From contig JASVEC010000055.1 in NCBI GenBank assembly GCA_030770535.1, positions 1-64,000 of the forward strand: a stretch of DNA of 64,000 nt, given 5' to 3'. Positions 22,511 through 35,228 of this stretch are shown piece after piece (the stretch's first letter is position 1; each line of letters opens with the position of its first letter). The translations under genes were made by a program, and so were the position numbers. Origin of the DNA: Batkoa obscura (taxonomy: Eukaryota > Entomophthoromycota > Entomophthoromycetes > Entomophthorales > Batkoaceae). Below the pieces are notes generated by a model, which saw nothing but the letters and a program-made list of their open reading frames with translations, made no database searches and was not told the DNA's origin.

Positions 22511-24597
22511 GTTGAATAAGTTGAATTCGCAATAGACAAATGTAAATTAAATAAAACTAACAAAAGCTAAACTTTTATGTTTTTTGAACTGACCAATTAA
22601 ATTTCTAATCTCAATCACCCCAAATTTCATTAGTTTTTATATCCAATCAATTTCGAGTTGATAAATTGGAACCCAAATTATCGATTTTTTTTCAAACTTT
22701 AATAATTTTAAGCTTAAGAGCTCCCTCTTAATTTGCTTGAATGTTGGTCAAAATTTACAAATTTGCAATTTCATTTGTTAACAAAACCTATATTTGGAAA
22801 GTACGCATTTATCGGTATCCAACTCAATTATTCTAGTAAGTTCTATCACTTTCAACCATTATTCCTCAATTAGTTTTATATTACTAAGTTTTCTGTTGAA
22901 AAAAAGCGGATCTATTATTAGTAATGACTTTAGTAAACATTTATAACATTAAATAACAATGTTTCAACATAATTTTTTAGTCCCTTAAAAATTAACTATA
23001 CAAAATGTTTATTTAAATATAAAATTAATTTTGAAACAAACATTAGATAAACTAGTTTAATTTCAGATAATAGTAAAAATTAAACCTCTGCCCATAAAAT
23101 CAGGGATACTATTAAATCTTATTTTTCAATTCAAATTTCTAGAGTTTTAATTTTTATGAATCGAAAATCAATTGATAAGAAACCGGTATTAATATTATAT
23201 TGAATATTACAATGTCCCAATTTCCAAATATAATTAACTCTGAAGGCATTTAATGTACAATGGAAGTTTTTAATATTTTTTTTAATGTATTCAAGCGTTT
23301 CTTTTCCACTTATTTTTGTACAACTATTCATGAGAAGATTTTTATTGTACCTGATTAACGTTTGTAAACTCTGAAACTATGGCTAAAAGTATAAGCTTAC
23401 TCTTTAAACTAAGCTATAAATGTTAGATAGACTAGCACACCTTTTTAATAAAGCGATTTTTTAACTTGATATGTATTTGTTTCATAGAAAAGGCAAAATA
23501 TATTACCTATTGAGAAAATATAAACTGTTATAAAATAAATTTTGGTAAGCATTTTGAAGTTGTACAAGTATTCTAACATCACTTCCGCCATTGAATCAAT
23601 AAGTCATAAAGTAATCCTACTAAAGCTACGAGGTATATTTGAAAAATTTATACTATATAAATACTATGTCTATTATAGCTATAGTACTAAAAATCGAGCT
23701 TGTTTTAGCCTTAGTTATTTCAAATGTACAAAGTCAAGAATTTTTAATTTGGTAAAACAGCATTATGATATAATTACTCTTTTAGATAAGAAAGTTAAAA
23801 AGTTGGTAATTTTTACGCACTCCTCATGATTTATGATTAAAATACTTATTTGAGATTCAAATTAATCCTTTATAACATATTTCCTTTGAGCTAATTTAGC
23901 ACCAAGGTAATATTAAATTTACGCCAAAGTATTCGATATTATAAATTTGTTTGATTTATTTTACAAAATTCCTCTTGCATTTATTTAATCTAGATTCTTT
24001 TTTTAGAAACACGTCTGGAACAACATATTTGGTATAAAATTTTAAACTGAATTTTATTATTCTATTTAATTTTATTAAAAATACATTTAGAACATTTTAT
24101 TAAAAAACACTAAATGTATTAAAAGTACGCTTCATTTATTTATAGCCTAAAATAATTCAAAATTAACAGGAATTGCTATGTATGATATAGTATATTTTCT
24201 AAAGTAAGGCTGTTAAGCCTACATTAATAAAAATAGTGTAATATCAAGCATTAAAAATCAATTGATAAAGCTGAAATTTTAATTCGGTTTAAATTAAAAA
24301 ATGAGGGAATTGAACTTATTAAGGCTTTAAAGAGGTGATAAAAATGATAGAAATTTATTCAATCATTTTTTGTAAATAAACAAGGGTATTGGACTGCTTA
24401 TACTTAAAACCAATAATGAGCAGCTTTTTCATGAATTTATATGTCATTAATCAGTTAATTACAGAGTATTACTTATGACACAATTTAGAACAACATAAAA
24501 AAGAATAGAATTATTTAAGAGTGTATAATAACAAAACATATAAAATAAACGAAAATTCATTCCATAAATTCAATTTTAAAATAAAAATAAAAATAAA
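22511..24597. other. 2.1-kb intergenic region, no gene seen
   Basis: AT-rich. Two short frames (minus strand 23131-23331, plus strand 23542-23829) lack any family resemblance and have AT-driven composition, so I do not call them. No member of the repeat families described elsewhere. Confidence 0.5.
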
Positions 24598-25008
24598 ATG
24601 ATGCTAGAAAATGGATTAAAGAGAATGAATCTAAGCTGGAGACATAAAATCGAAACAAAAGGAGAAGAAGAATGGATAAAACGACCAAAAAAAGAAATGA
24701 ATGTTAATTCTAATACTACCTCCAGATTATTAAAAAAACAACCTCAAGTTTGTCTAGCAACCACATCAATATGCAGTGAGAAAGCAAAAGAATATAAACC
24801 TTTAAATAAATCTTCATCTATCAACTGTCTAAAAGCATTAGCATTAGCACCGAAATCAAAATTACCTATTACCATCTCTTGGCGTGAAGAGATCATTAAC
24901 CTAAGACATAGCTTTTCATTAAATTATTTATTAAAACAAGAAGAAATTATTGTTGATTTATGTCCTATTGAAGACGATATGTTCATCTCGGAAAGAGATT
25001 CCTTATAG
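24598..25008 (+). CDS. Orphan 136-residue protein
   Basis: I do not recognise it. A single frame starts at tandem ATGs after an A-rich leader and ends TAG at 25006-25008. The N-terminal 45 residues are strongly basic and charged (Lys/Glu/Arg with two Trp), the middle is Ser/Lys-rich, and residues 88-136 look more ordered (PITISWREEIINLRHSFSLN, then a short acidic end with VDLCPIEDDMFISE). No signal peptide or membrane helix. Base composition is less AT-extreme than the flanks, which supports coding. No close neighbour suggests a role. Confidence 0.5.
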   Translation: MMLENGLKRMNLSWRHKIETKGEEEWIKRPKKEMNVNSNTTSRLLKKQPQVCLATTSICSEKAKEYKPLNKSSSINCLKALALAPKSKLPITISWREEIINLRHSFSLNYLLKQEEIIVDLCPIEDDMFISERDSL

Positions 25009-25582
25009 CTGTGCTAAAGTTCCTTGTTTTTATTTATTCAACTAATCATTAAATTTCTTTCACCATAATAAAATTTAAAAATCAAATGTAATTATGACAT
25101 TTTATAATAAAATTCAGGGTATTTTTTGAGAATTGTTATTCTCTATATTATATTTTTTGAGTTACCAATGTTACTGTAATAATTTTATAAATTATTAAGA
25201 TTATTAAATACCACCGTTTATTAATAATATTTCATTTATTATTTATAAGTATTGTTATTCAAGCTATATCTAAAAATAAAACAAATGGTTTGTTGACAAA
25301 TTATTATAATAATTATTATTTAATAAGATGATTTTTTATTCAAAAAGGGTATTAATTTTAAATCAGTTTTTATCATTTAATATTTAAAAGTAGCACAATT
25401 AAACAAAGCTATTGTACTACAAGTGCATTTATCTTGTAGATTAACTTAATCGAATTAGCGATGCTTTATTAATATAAAAAAGGCAGTAATAATACTGTAT
25501 ATATTATAAACACATTATTTCGATATAGCTTGCAATTGTTAGTTCCTCATAATCTCATCAAATCTAACAATGGAATAATATA

Positions 25583-25681
25583 GGGGATGTATTTTTGTAT
25601 TTAAGAATTTTACTAACAATTTTTCTATTCAAATAGTGTTTAAAAAAGGAAAAAATGATGAAGCCAAAAAAAAACATCCCC
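25583..25681 (-). mobile_element. 99-bp MITE family, copy 7
   Basis: Full length, starts GGGGATGTATTTTTG and ends AAACATCCCC. Flanks share ATA but give no clean 4-bp duplication. Confidence 0.9.
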
Positions 25682-26129
25682 ATAATTTACATCTGAATAG
25701 TTGCTGTTGATGTTACCAGGATCCATACTTTTAGTATTTTAATACAAATAAAGAAAACACAAAAACATGTTTGTAATAGTGGGATTTATTAAGCTATCAA
25801 TGTAGAATCACAGGAAAGCATTCATAAAAAACCCTTATAGATTAATTATTGTGCAATTCATGCAAATAATAACCACAGATGTATAGAAGTTTAAGCATAC
25901 AAAGCACAACCAATATGATATTTTTTTAAGAGTGTATTATGTGTGGGGTAAAACCCGATTCGTACATATGATATTTGGTGGTTTAATATATAGTCTTTTA
26001 ATAGCTATTAAGAGTTAAGTAGTTTGTAATAGTATTAATGGTTAAAATTTTTCAAAAACTTTAATTTACAAATTGCTTTTATCTGTAATAATTTACTGGT
26101 AAAATAAAAATAATGGCCAAATGTGTGTA

Positions 26130-26221
26130 GGGATGTTCTTTTTGGCTTCATCACTTTTTCTATCTTTCAAGTGCTATTTAAGTGCAAAAATTGTAAAATT
26201 CTTAAACAAAAGTACATCCTC
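26130..26221 (+). mobile_element. 99-bp MITE family, copy 8
   Basis: Diverged copy with a short internal deletion relative to the consensus. Ends are GGGATGTTCTTTTT and TACATCCTC. It lies 16 bp beyond the stop of the F-box gene, so it probably falls in that gene's 3' UTR. Confidence 0.82.
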
Positions 26222-26236
26222 ATATGCTACTACCAG

Positions 26237-27538
26237 TTACTCTGATTTTATCCAGTCCAATGATGGAACATATTCAGATAGAATAGAAAGATCAGTATCT
26301 TTGTAGCAACTAAATGGAGCAATAAATATTAAGGGAGCAGTATGAACATAGTCGAGTCCTGTATCACGATTTATAAAATAGAGAGCTTCAGCTTTAATTA
26401 CTTTCAGGTTAGGAAAAAGAGATAAAAAAAACGCAAAGGCCTCGAAAGTGGAATATAAACAATTAATTTTAATTTCCTTGATAAGACTAGACTGAAGTAA
26501 TTTGAACTTTTCATCATAAAAATCATTTCTAGTTAGGTCCAATTTTGCAAATAGTTTTTCTAGATCAAGTCGTATGGATCCAAAATTAATAATTTGAGTA
26601 CTTGTTAATAAAGGAATTAAATTTAGCGTCTCTTTTGTGAAATCCCAAAAATACACATCCTTTAACGTTGGAATTTTTAAAAGATCGTAATTAATCGGAT
26701 TTCTTGGGTTGAAATAACCTAAACCAACGACATTACTATTTTCAATTAATACCATGTTATTGTGTTTATTGTTATTGTTAAAATAAAGGCTATTATAGTT
26801 CATTAACTTTATACCTTTTATTTTATTCAAGTCCCCAAAATATTTGATATTAAAATCATTCCCAAGATACCCTCTAATTTCTATTTTTAAATTAGAGACA
26901 AAGTTTATTGATGGATTTATTTGATTATTAATTTCAATGTGCTCATCAGATTTTAAATTTAACCTCCTTAAATTAATAAATTTTGTTTTGATTGTATCTA
27001 ATCCTTTGATATCTATACCTCCAATTGAATATACTTTAAGTGCTATTAATTTATCCGGGTTTAACTCTTTAACAACTTCTTCGATTGATATATTTAGTCC
27101 AATACATTCAAATACTACAACCTGATTTAAGTAGCTATTGAATACATTCAAAGACTCTTTAAAATTAGAAGAATCTATACTAAGTTTTCTTAATTTCGGC
27201 AATTCAATTTCTAGCTTGTTAATATCCACTGTATCGATACTAGCATGTATAGAGGTTAAATTTGGACAACTATCCAAAAACCTAATTGTATCATCCTTTA
27301 CATAAATATGATTCATTAAAATTCCATTCTCCAGAATGAATTTATATTGATATTTCTGATATTTAGTAAACCCAACTTGAAAATATACTGAATAAATTGA
27401 GTGATATTTAATTACTCTATTTACAATATCAAATAACTCTTTACTTAAAAAACACAAGTCAAACAATTCTTCCGGGTGTAACAACTTGAATATATCTTCT
27501 AGTAGTACATCGGATAATTGGCAAAACTTTAACACCAT
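26237..27538 (-). CDS. F-box/leucine-rich-repeat protein
   Basis: Intronless, 433 residues. The N-terminus (FCQLSDVLLEDIFKLLHP, residues 5-22, then ELFDLCFLSKELFDIVNRVI) is an F-box, the Skp1-binding module of SCF ubiquitin ligases. The rest is a series of irregular Leu/Ile/Asn-rich repeats of the LRR kind (for example LPKLRKLSIDSSNFKESLNV, INLRRLNLKSDEHIEIN, FPNLKVIKAEALYF), likely a substrate-binding arc. The target is unknown. A decayed paralogue in the same orientation lies at 28935-30095, so this is one of a duplicated family, as is common for F-box genes in several fungal lineages. Confidence 0.85.
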   Translation of the reverse strand: MVLKFCQLSDVLLEDIFKLLHPEELFDLCFLSKELFDIVNRVIKYHSIYSVYFQVGFTKYQKYQYKFILENGILMNHIYVKDDTIRFLDSCPNLTSIHASIDTVDINKLEIELPKLRKLSIDSSNFKESLNVFNSYLNQVVVFECIGLNISIEEVVKELNPDKLIALKVYSIGGIDIKGLDTIKTKFINLRRLNLKSDEHIEINNQINPSINFVSNLKIEIRGYLGNDFNIKYFGDLNKIKGIKLMNYNSLYFNNNNKHNNMVLIENSNVVGLGYFNPRNPINYDLLKIPTLKDVYFWDFTKETLNLIPLLTSTQIINFGSIRLDLEKLFAKLDLTRNDFYDEKFKLLQSSLIKEIKINCLYSTFEAFAFFLSLFPNLKVIKAEALYFINRDTGLDYVHTAPLIFIAPFSCYKDTDLSILSEYVPSLDWIKSE

Positions 27539-28934
27539 TTTGAATAAAATGCAGAAAGAAAAACGGTGTTACTTTTAAATTCATGATGCTTTCATAAGCA
27601 AAATTTATTATACTATTGCATAAATCAAATTTTGTTAATAGATGACACATTTTTGAAAATCTTGATAATAGATAGTAGTTTAAGTTGGATATAATAAGTA
27701 AACCAATGGTAATGACAATGAAGTATTACAGTTGTTTTTGTTATTTGTGTAATTAATATTAAGCAAGCTAATTAAAAATCATACTGCTAAAATATGTGTA
27801 CAATAATCAAATTACTGTATGCTTCTGGTTTACTTTAAAAATTAATATTCTTAATTATTTTTAATAAATCTGATAAAAAATTGTAATAAAATAGCTTTAA
27901 ATTTGTAATATACTTAATAAACTATCATCAACTTCCCTTATATCTCATTCTCTCCTCTTGACTATGTTTAGCTTCTCTTTAAACAAATATTTATAGTTAA
28001 TTAAGCTATACCTCATAATTTTAATACTTTAAGACGATGCTCGATTCAGATACTTTAGTTAAATAAATAAAATCGTATAGAAAGCTAGACGAACATGGAA
28101 CTCTTAATACATGATTTGAAAATATATTCTGAATCATTTTTGTGCTTATTAAAATTATTGAGTGATTTGATGAGCTATTATTATAATCAGTCAAACTACT
28201 CATTTATTGTTTCTATGTTTGTGTCTATTTTTAGCTCAAGCATTCTATAATTGATAGCTCAGATTACGTATTAGTACTAATGATATATTATAAGAAATTA
28301 CAATACTATAAATTAGAAACGAATCCATATGAGCGTTTATGTGAAATTGTTATTTCTAGGTTTAAAGTTATTAAACCTCTTGTTAAATATATATGTATAA
28401 ATATATAAAGAAATATTTTTCTAGACCGATTGCTGTACAATTTATAAATAATTGATTATTCATATTTTAAACTAAATTAAACCATCCAGTGTAGTATATG
28501 GGTTTTATTACTAAAGTCCTATGAAAAACTATGTAAGTAGCGTTTGACAAAAACCGATTTATATGGGGATGTTTTTTGGTTTCATCACTTTTTCCATCTT
28601 TTAACCCCTATCTGGACGGAAAATTTGCTAGTAAAATTCTTAAACACAAAAATACATTCCCATATAATTAAACTAATATTTTAAACTTTAAAGATTAAAG
28701 TATGAAACTTTGTCTTTAATTTGTATCTAACACGATTCAATAATAATAACAAAATACTGGTTACATGGGATATGTACCAGTATTTTAGTATACTTTGATA
28801 CAGTTTAACAACGGAATATATTTTGATAGATCATAAAAGAAATTCACTGATATAAATTTAAAGGGTATAATAAATAATAAAGAGGTGGCGTATTTGTAAT
28901 TGAATTCTATATATTCAGTTATTAGATCAAAGCA
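27539..28934. other. Spacer between F-box gene and its decayed paralogue
   Basis: AT-rich, with one 99-bp element copy at 28565-28661. A small minus-strand frame at 28021-28203 has no support. Confidence 0.5.
28565..28661 (+). mobile_element. 99-bp MITE family, copy 9
   Basis: Starts GGGGATGTTTTTTGG and ends ATACATTCCC. It is flanked by ATAT on both sides. The centre has CCCCTA in place of the usual GCGCTA. Confidence 0.88.
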
Positions 28935-30095
28935 TTTAATTTGACCAGTTCAATATTAAGGAAAAGAGATAAATAAAAAATGAATTTTCTAAGGTTAATT
29001 TCAAAATATTCAGTTTTAATTTGCTTTGTAAATTGACATTTAGTCAAAATGTATGCTTCACTATATAAGCCGTCCCCTTTTAAACTGGATTTACCAAATA
29101 TCTCCTTTATATCAGCATCTAAATATTTAATACAAACGGTTTAAATATTTGATAGGAGTGAAATTAATTTTAACAAGTTTCTTGAAAAAGCCTTAACATG
29201 AGCTTCTTTTAAGGCTGGCAGCTTTAAAAAGTCATAATTAGTTGGATAACTAGGATCAAAATACCCCAGAACGATGATATTACCCTTTCCAATTACCTTT
29301 ATATCATCACGTCCATTATTGGTGTTAGGATAATAGCCAGTTGATTATGCTAGTTTAATGCTTTTTATTTGATTTAAACCACCGGAATATCTGACATCAA
29401 GCTCATCATAAAAACGTTTTGAACTTTTGAAGTTAAGATTGAATCAAAATCTGTTCTAAGATTAAGTTTATTAGGTATAACAATAAATATGTCAGATTCT
29501 AAGTTTAATACTTTTAGATTATTAAACCTTGTTTTAACCATATTTGACTCATCCAGATATAATAAATTTATACTACTAACGATAAGAGATCTTAATATAT
29601 TTAGATTTAAGTTTTCAACGAGAGTGAAAATTGGTATATGTTCTGCACTAAAATTAAGTACTTTAAGTTGGCTTAAATACTTGTTGAAGATACTTGCTCC
29701 CTTTTTGCATTCATAACATAATAATAATACTTTTCTCAATTTTGGCATCTCAATCTTGAGTTGGAATATACTTATTAGTTGGGCTTAAATAAAGTATACA
29801 TTGTATATTTGGACAATAACTTAAAAGCTTTATTTTATTATCATCTAGACTTATATGTTTCATTAAGGATCAATTTTCTTTGGTAAGTTTTTCTTAAAAA
29901 CTCTTATACTTCCAATATCTATTTTGATTATATATTGAATGGGCTAAATTATATTTAATTACACCACCTATAATATTATAAAAGCCTTTACTTAAAGCAT
30001 AAATTAAATGAATCTTCTGCAGGTAATAGGTTGAATATATCTTGTAATAAGATATCAGATAATTGATTAAACTTTAATTCTATTTGTAATAAAAT
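28935..30095 (-). pseudogene. Decayed F-box/LRR paralogue
   Basis: Homologous along its length to the F-box gene at 26237-27538 but broken by several frameshifts and stops. The F-box is visible near 30080-30000 (FNQLSDILLQDIFNLLP against FCQLSDVLLEDIFKLLHP). The frame then shifts (SKGFYNIIGGVIKYNLAHS). The longest open piece, 29748-29374, covers the first LRRs (MPKLRKVLLLCYECKKGASI; FNNLKVLNLESD matches INLRRLNLKSD). A C-terminal stretch near 28960 still reads like the FFLSLFPNLKVIKAEAL block. I see no matching start codon. Extent is approximate. Confidence 0.8.
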
Positions 30096-31455
30096 TAGAA
30101 TAACTCGATTCTAATTTCTATATATTTTATTGTTTCGATTTCGTAAGCAAATTTATAACCCACATTGTTGGTTAAATAAATTATATGTTTTTAAAAAGTT
30201 GATAGTTATTGAACAATATACAATTAAGCTAAATATTATAAGTTATAATACTTTTGATACTAAATACTGATGATAGGTTGTTTTTATTTTCTTCTTCGTT
30301 ATCATTTACTCTATGGTTTTTGCTATTAATTCAAAATTTAAATCTAATATAAAATCGTATAAAATAACCAAAATGTTAATATTTTCGAAACGCACCCCAG
30401 TCCACCTTCATATTTTTAATAACCAGATCCATAAAAAAACTCCTTACAAATAAGCCATGGTACATCTTATTAAATAGGGTATCTCTTAATTTCATTCTTG
30501 TTTTGCTCTCTTCACATCATACACGCTTTTCTTTCCTATTTAAAAATAGGCCTACAATTGAATATTTTATTTCTAGTTTTAACTTGAGAAGCTATTTACT
30601 AAATTGATTTAATTGTGATACCAGCTGTGATATGCTTAATAATATACTCAACTAAAGTATTAACTGATTTATTAACTCTATATAACTACTTCACTATATC
30701 TATAAAAAAACTTGATAACTTTTATTCTTATTTTTTTTGCCTATTTACTAGTTTCTTCCATATTTCTAATATGATAAAATTAAAAATTTACTCAAGATAA
30801 ATTTTTGGTCAATATTTCAATGTCTAGGTGCTATTGTCCAAAATTTAGATCCATTTTAATATGGCGGTTAATGTGGCTATTATATGCCCTACACAATATA
30901 ATATAGATCTCTTAAAATAGTCCACATCTTAATTTTAGTAAACAAAAGGACTTTTATAGAGCCATTGATATTAAAAACACTACCTTACTCTTATACTATA
31001 AGTGACAACGAGTACTTCGAAGACAAAATAGTATTAAAAACAATCCTAATTTTACATTTAGATTATAAAGAATTAATGTCAAATATTGTTTCATTCTAAT
31101 TATAAAATAAAAGTATATGCTATACTTAATAAAATAGATATTCAACGTCATAAAATAGCCTAGTCCCTATTTAAATATCAAGCCTATTAGACTTTATAAT
31201 GTTGACCCTAAATCATAATTTGGTCGTAATAATTTAATTGATACTAAATTAACCACTAGACTTTCATTTTGAAATCGTAACTTTGTTACTGGTCTTTCCA
31301 TTTATATTTCATAGCTGATTCTAATCAAGTTGATAAATTATACTAAAATATAAATAGTTTATAAACTTCAATACTAGATTAACCTAAAACATTGGTTAAA
31401 CTTTAATGAAATATTTATTTGTTTTATTAGAGGTGGAAACACTGATAATTTAAAT
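30096..31455. other. 1.4-kb intergenic region, no gene seen
   Basis: AT-rich. A 61-codon frame at 30615-30800 is low complexity and not called. No repeat family member is seen. Confidence 0.5.
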
Positions 31456-33087
<1,632 letters not shown>

Positions 33088-33810
33088 CTTATACAATAAA
33101 TGAAAAGGAAAACGATTCCAACTTGTTTTAAAATTTACACTTACAATATAATTAAGTTTTATCCCAAATCATCAAATCATAGTAAGGTGATGATCTATTC
33201 TCACTATTGATTGGTCAGTATCGAAAATTTTTAAATTTGTATCGGATATACTATTTCATTTGTTTACAAAGTTTACTTTCATTGGCTTAATTACAATTAA
33301 TTGCCCAAATTAATCCAATCAAATGTACTTAAAATCTAACATGGATCTAGCCTACGTCCCATAATTTTTTATTTATCAGATTACCCAAATTCGTTTGAAT
33401 ACTTAAACGAATTTTATTGGACGATAGTCAAATCAATTCTACTAATAATTCAAATCATAAAAATTATGGGAAAACTTAACTATCAATCAGATAATTTAAT
33501 ATTTGGCTATTTTTAAATTTAGTATAAAATACAACAATGAATATGAAATATTGTTAATAAAACAATTTAAAACATAGCTAGATAAATGTATTCCTTTGAT
33601 ATTTTTCATAACAGTTCTATTTTAAAGCCAAACATTAATGAAATCTAGTTTTTAGAGTCATTGATACTTTAAAGTAAAGTAAATATTATTTAATTTTAAA
33701 TTATCAATACCTTTTTTAAATTTGAAGTTTCATAGAATTATAAAATCAGAATCTTAACAAAATTACAAAATACAAAAGCAGATTTCATATAGTCAGTGAC
33801 TATACAGTGA

Positions 33811-33846
33811 TATTAATTATTAATTATTAATTATTAATTATTAATT
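33811..33846. repeat. ATTA-type microsatellite
   Basis: About five tandem units of a 7-bp TTAATTA pattern directly before a degenerate MITE copy. Confidence 0.85.
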
Positions 33847-33861
33847 AGATTGTAAATATAA

Positions 33862-33950
33862 TGAGTATTCTTTTTCGCTTTCAATCACTTTTTATGCAGT
33901 ATTAAAGAAACAATTTATTAGTAGAATTATATAAAAGAAGAAACATTCCT
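33862..33950 (+). mobile_element. 99-bp MITE family, copy 10 (degenerate)
   Basis: Recognisable from the CAATCACTTTTT and TTATTAGTAGAATTATA blocks and a final AACATTCCT. Termini are eroded. Confidence 0.6.
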
Positions 33951-34243
33951 ATATCTAAATTAAAACTAAGCTAATTTATTATATATAACAATTTACAAAA
34001 TATAAAATAGTTATGCTATTTTAATAGTAATTATCAAATTTAAAATAATCTCAAATTAATAAACAAAATATCAAAAAATTGAAAAAATATTATATTTGTT
34101 ATCAATTAATAATAAAACTCATTATACAAGATATTTAAAATTCAACTATATGGAATGTAGTACAAATTTGGTAAATTTTAGATTTTAAAAAGTGTGGATT
34201 AATTGCTGAATAATGTAACAATTCTATTTGAATAACAATTTAA

Positions 34244-34335
34244 GGGAGTTTTCAAGTTTCATCATATTTTCGATTTTCTTAGCGCTACTAAATGGAAAGA
34301 GTATTAGCAAATTTCTCAAGCAAAAAGGGCATTCT
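34244..34335 (+). mobile_element. 99-bp MITE family, copy 11 (degenerate)
   Basis: Carries TTAGCGCTACTAAATGG and a TATTAGCAAATTTCTCAAG block. Both ends are eroded. Confidence 0.6.
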
Positions 34336-34453
34336 TATTTATTTTAGAAATGTAATTACAAAAATAGTAGCAAATAATTTATCTAAAAAACTATACCTTT
34401 TTCGCTTAGACCCATAGGAATTCTAGTGTGTTAATAGATTGAGTTGAGTAGAT

Positions 34454-34553
34454 GGGGATGTATTTTTATGTTTAAGAATTTTACTAACAAATTTTCCACT
34501 TAAATAATGCTTAAATAATGGAAAAAATAATGAAGTCAAAAAAAAACACCCCC
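34454..34553 (-). mobile_element. 99-bp MITE family, copy 12
   Basis: Full length, near consensus. It is flanked by AGAT on both sides, one of the most informative 4-bp duplications in the window. Confidence 0.92.
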
Positions 34554-34621
34554 AGATAATGGACTAAAAATGTTCAATAGAAACTTAACAAAATATCAAA
34601 CAGTATTGTTAAAATTTTAAT

Positions 34622-34714
34622 GAGGATGTATTTTTTGTTTAAAAGATTTATTAGTATTTTTTTCTCAAATGGTGTTCAAAAATAGAAAATACAATAAAAC
34701 TAAAAAGCATCCCT
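34622..34714 (-). mobile_element. 99-bp MITE family, copy 13 (diverged)
   Basis: Starts GAGGATGTATTTTTTG and ends AAGCATCCC, with several internal changes. Flanks are similar (TAAT and TAAA) but not identical. Confidence 0.78.
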
Positions 34715-34746
34715 AAATGCTTCTGTAAAATAAGCTTTTAACAAAT

Positions 34747-34844
34747 GGGAATGTATTTTTGTATCTAACAATTTTACTATCAATTTTTCCATTCAAATAC
34801 TACTTAAAAAATGGAAAAGTGATGAAACTAAAAAAAACATCTCC
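34747..34844 (-). mobile_element. 99-bp MITE family, copy 14
   Basis: Starts GGGAATGTATTTTTG and ends AAACATCTCC. It is flanked by AAAT on both sides. Confidence 0.88.
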
Positions 34845-35228
34845 AAATGATGTCTATCTTTAATTCCTTTTTAAAAAAATAAGCAGAAAAAGTGGACATT
34901 TAAAACATTCAATTGTAGCAATTTTTTATTTAAATTTGAAAAATGTTTTGCATTCTGTTTAGGTTCTGATAAACATTTTAATATAATTACTTACATAGGT
35001 AATTCATAAGCATACTGAAATACCTATGGGTTTATGTGAAAAAGGTTTAATAAAAAGATAAAAGAATTAAATTAGGATGTAGAATGAATCTGTCTAATCA
35101 TTTAATTTAATTTCGATTACTAATTGGAGTCTTTAAGACACTTATACTTTATTTGATAATTAATGATGTCAAACACAAATAACAAACAAAACAAAATATA
35201 ACAAGCACATTATACTTTAATGAAAAGC

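Larger units (their letters stand above)
25009..26236. other. Intergenic region with two MITE copies
   Basis: No gene seen. It contains 99-bp element copies at 25583-25681 and 26130-26221. The rest is AT-rich. Confidence 0.55.
33088..35228. other. 2.1-kb intergenic region with MITE cluster
   Basis: No gene seen. Five copies of the 99-bp element lie within 1 kb (33862-34844), and there is a short TTAA-rich microsatellite at 33811-33846. The first few hundred bases are the ATP2 promoter side. Confidence 0.6.

Noticed and set aside
23542-23829. 95-codon plus-strand frame
   Set aside because: Ile/Lys/Tyr/Leu-dominated composition expected from AT-rich non-coding DNA; no homology or splicing context.
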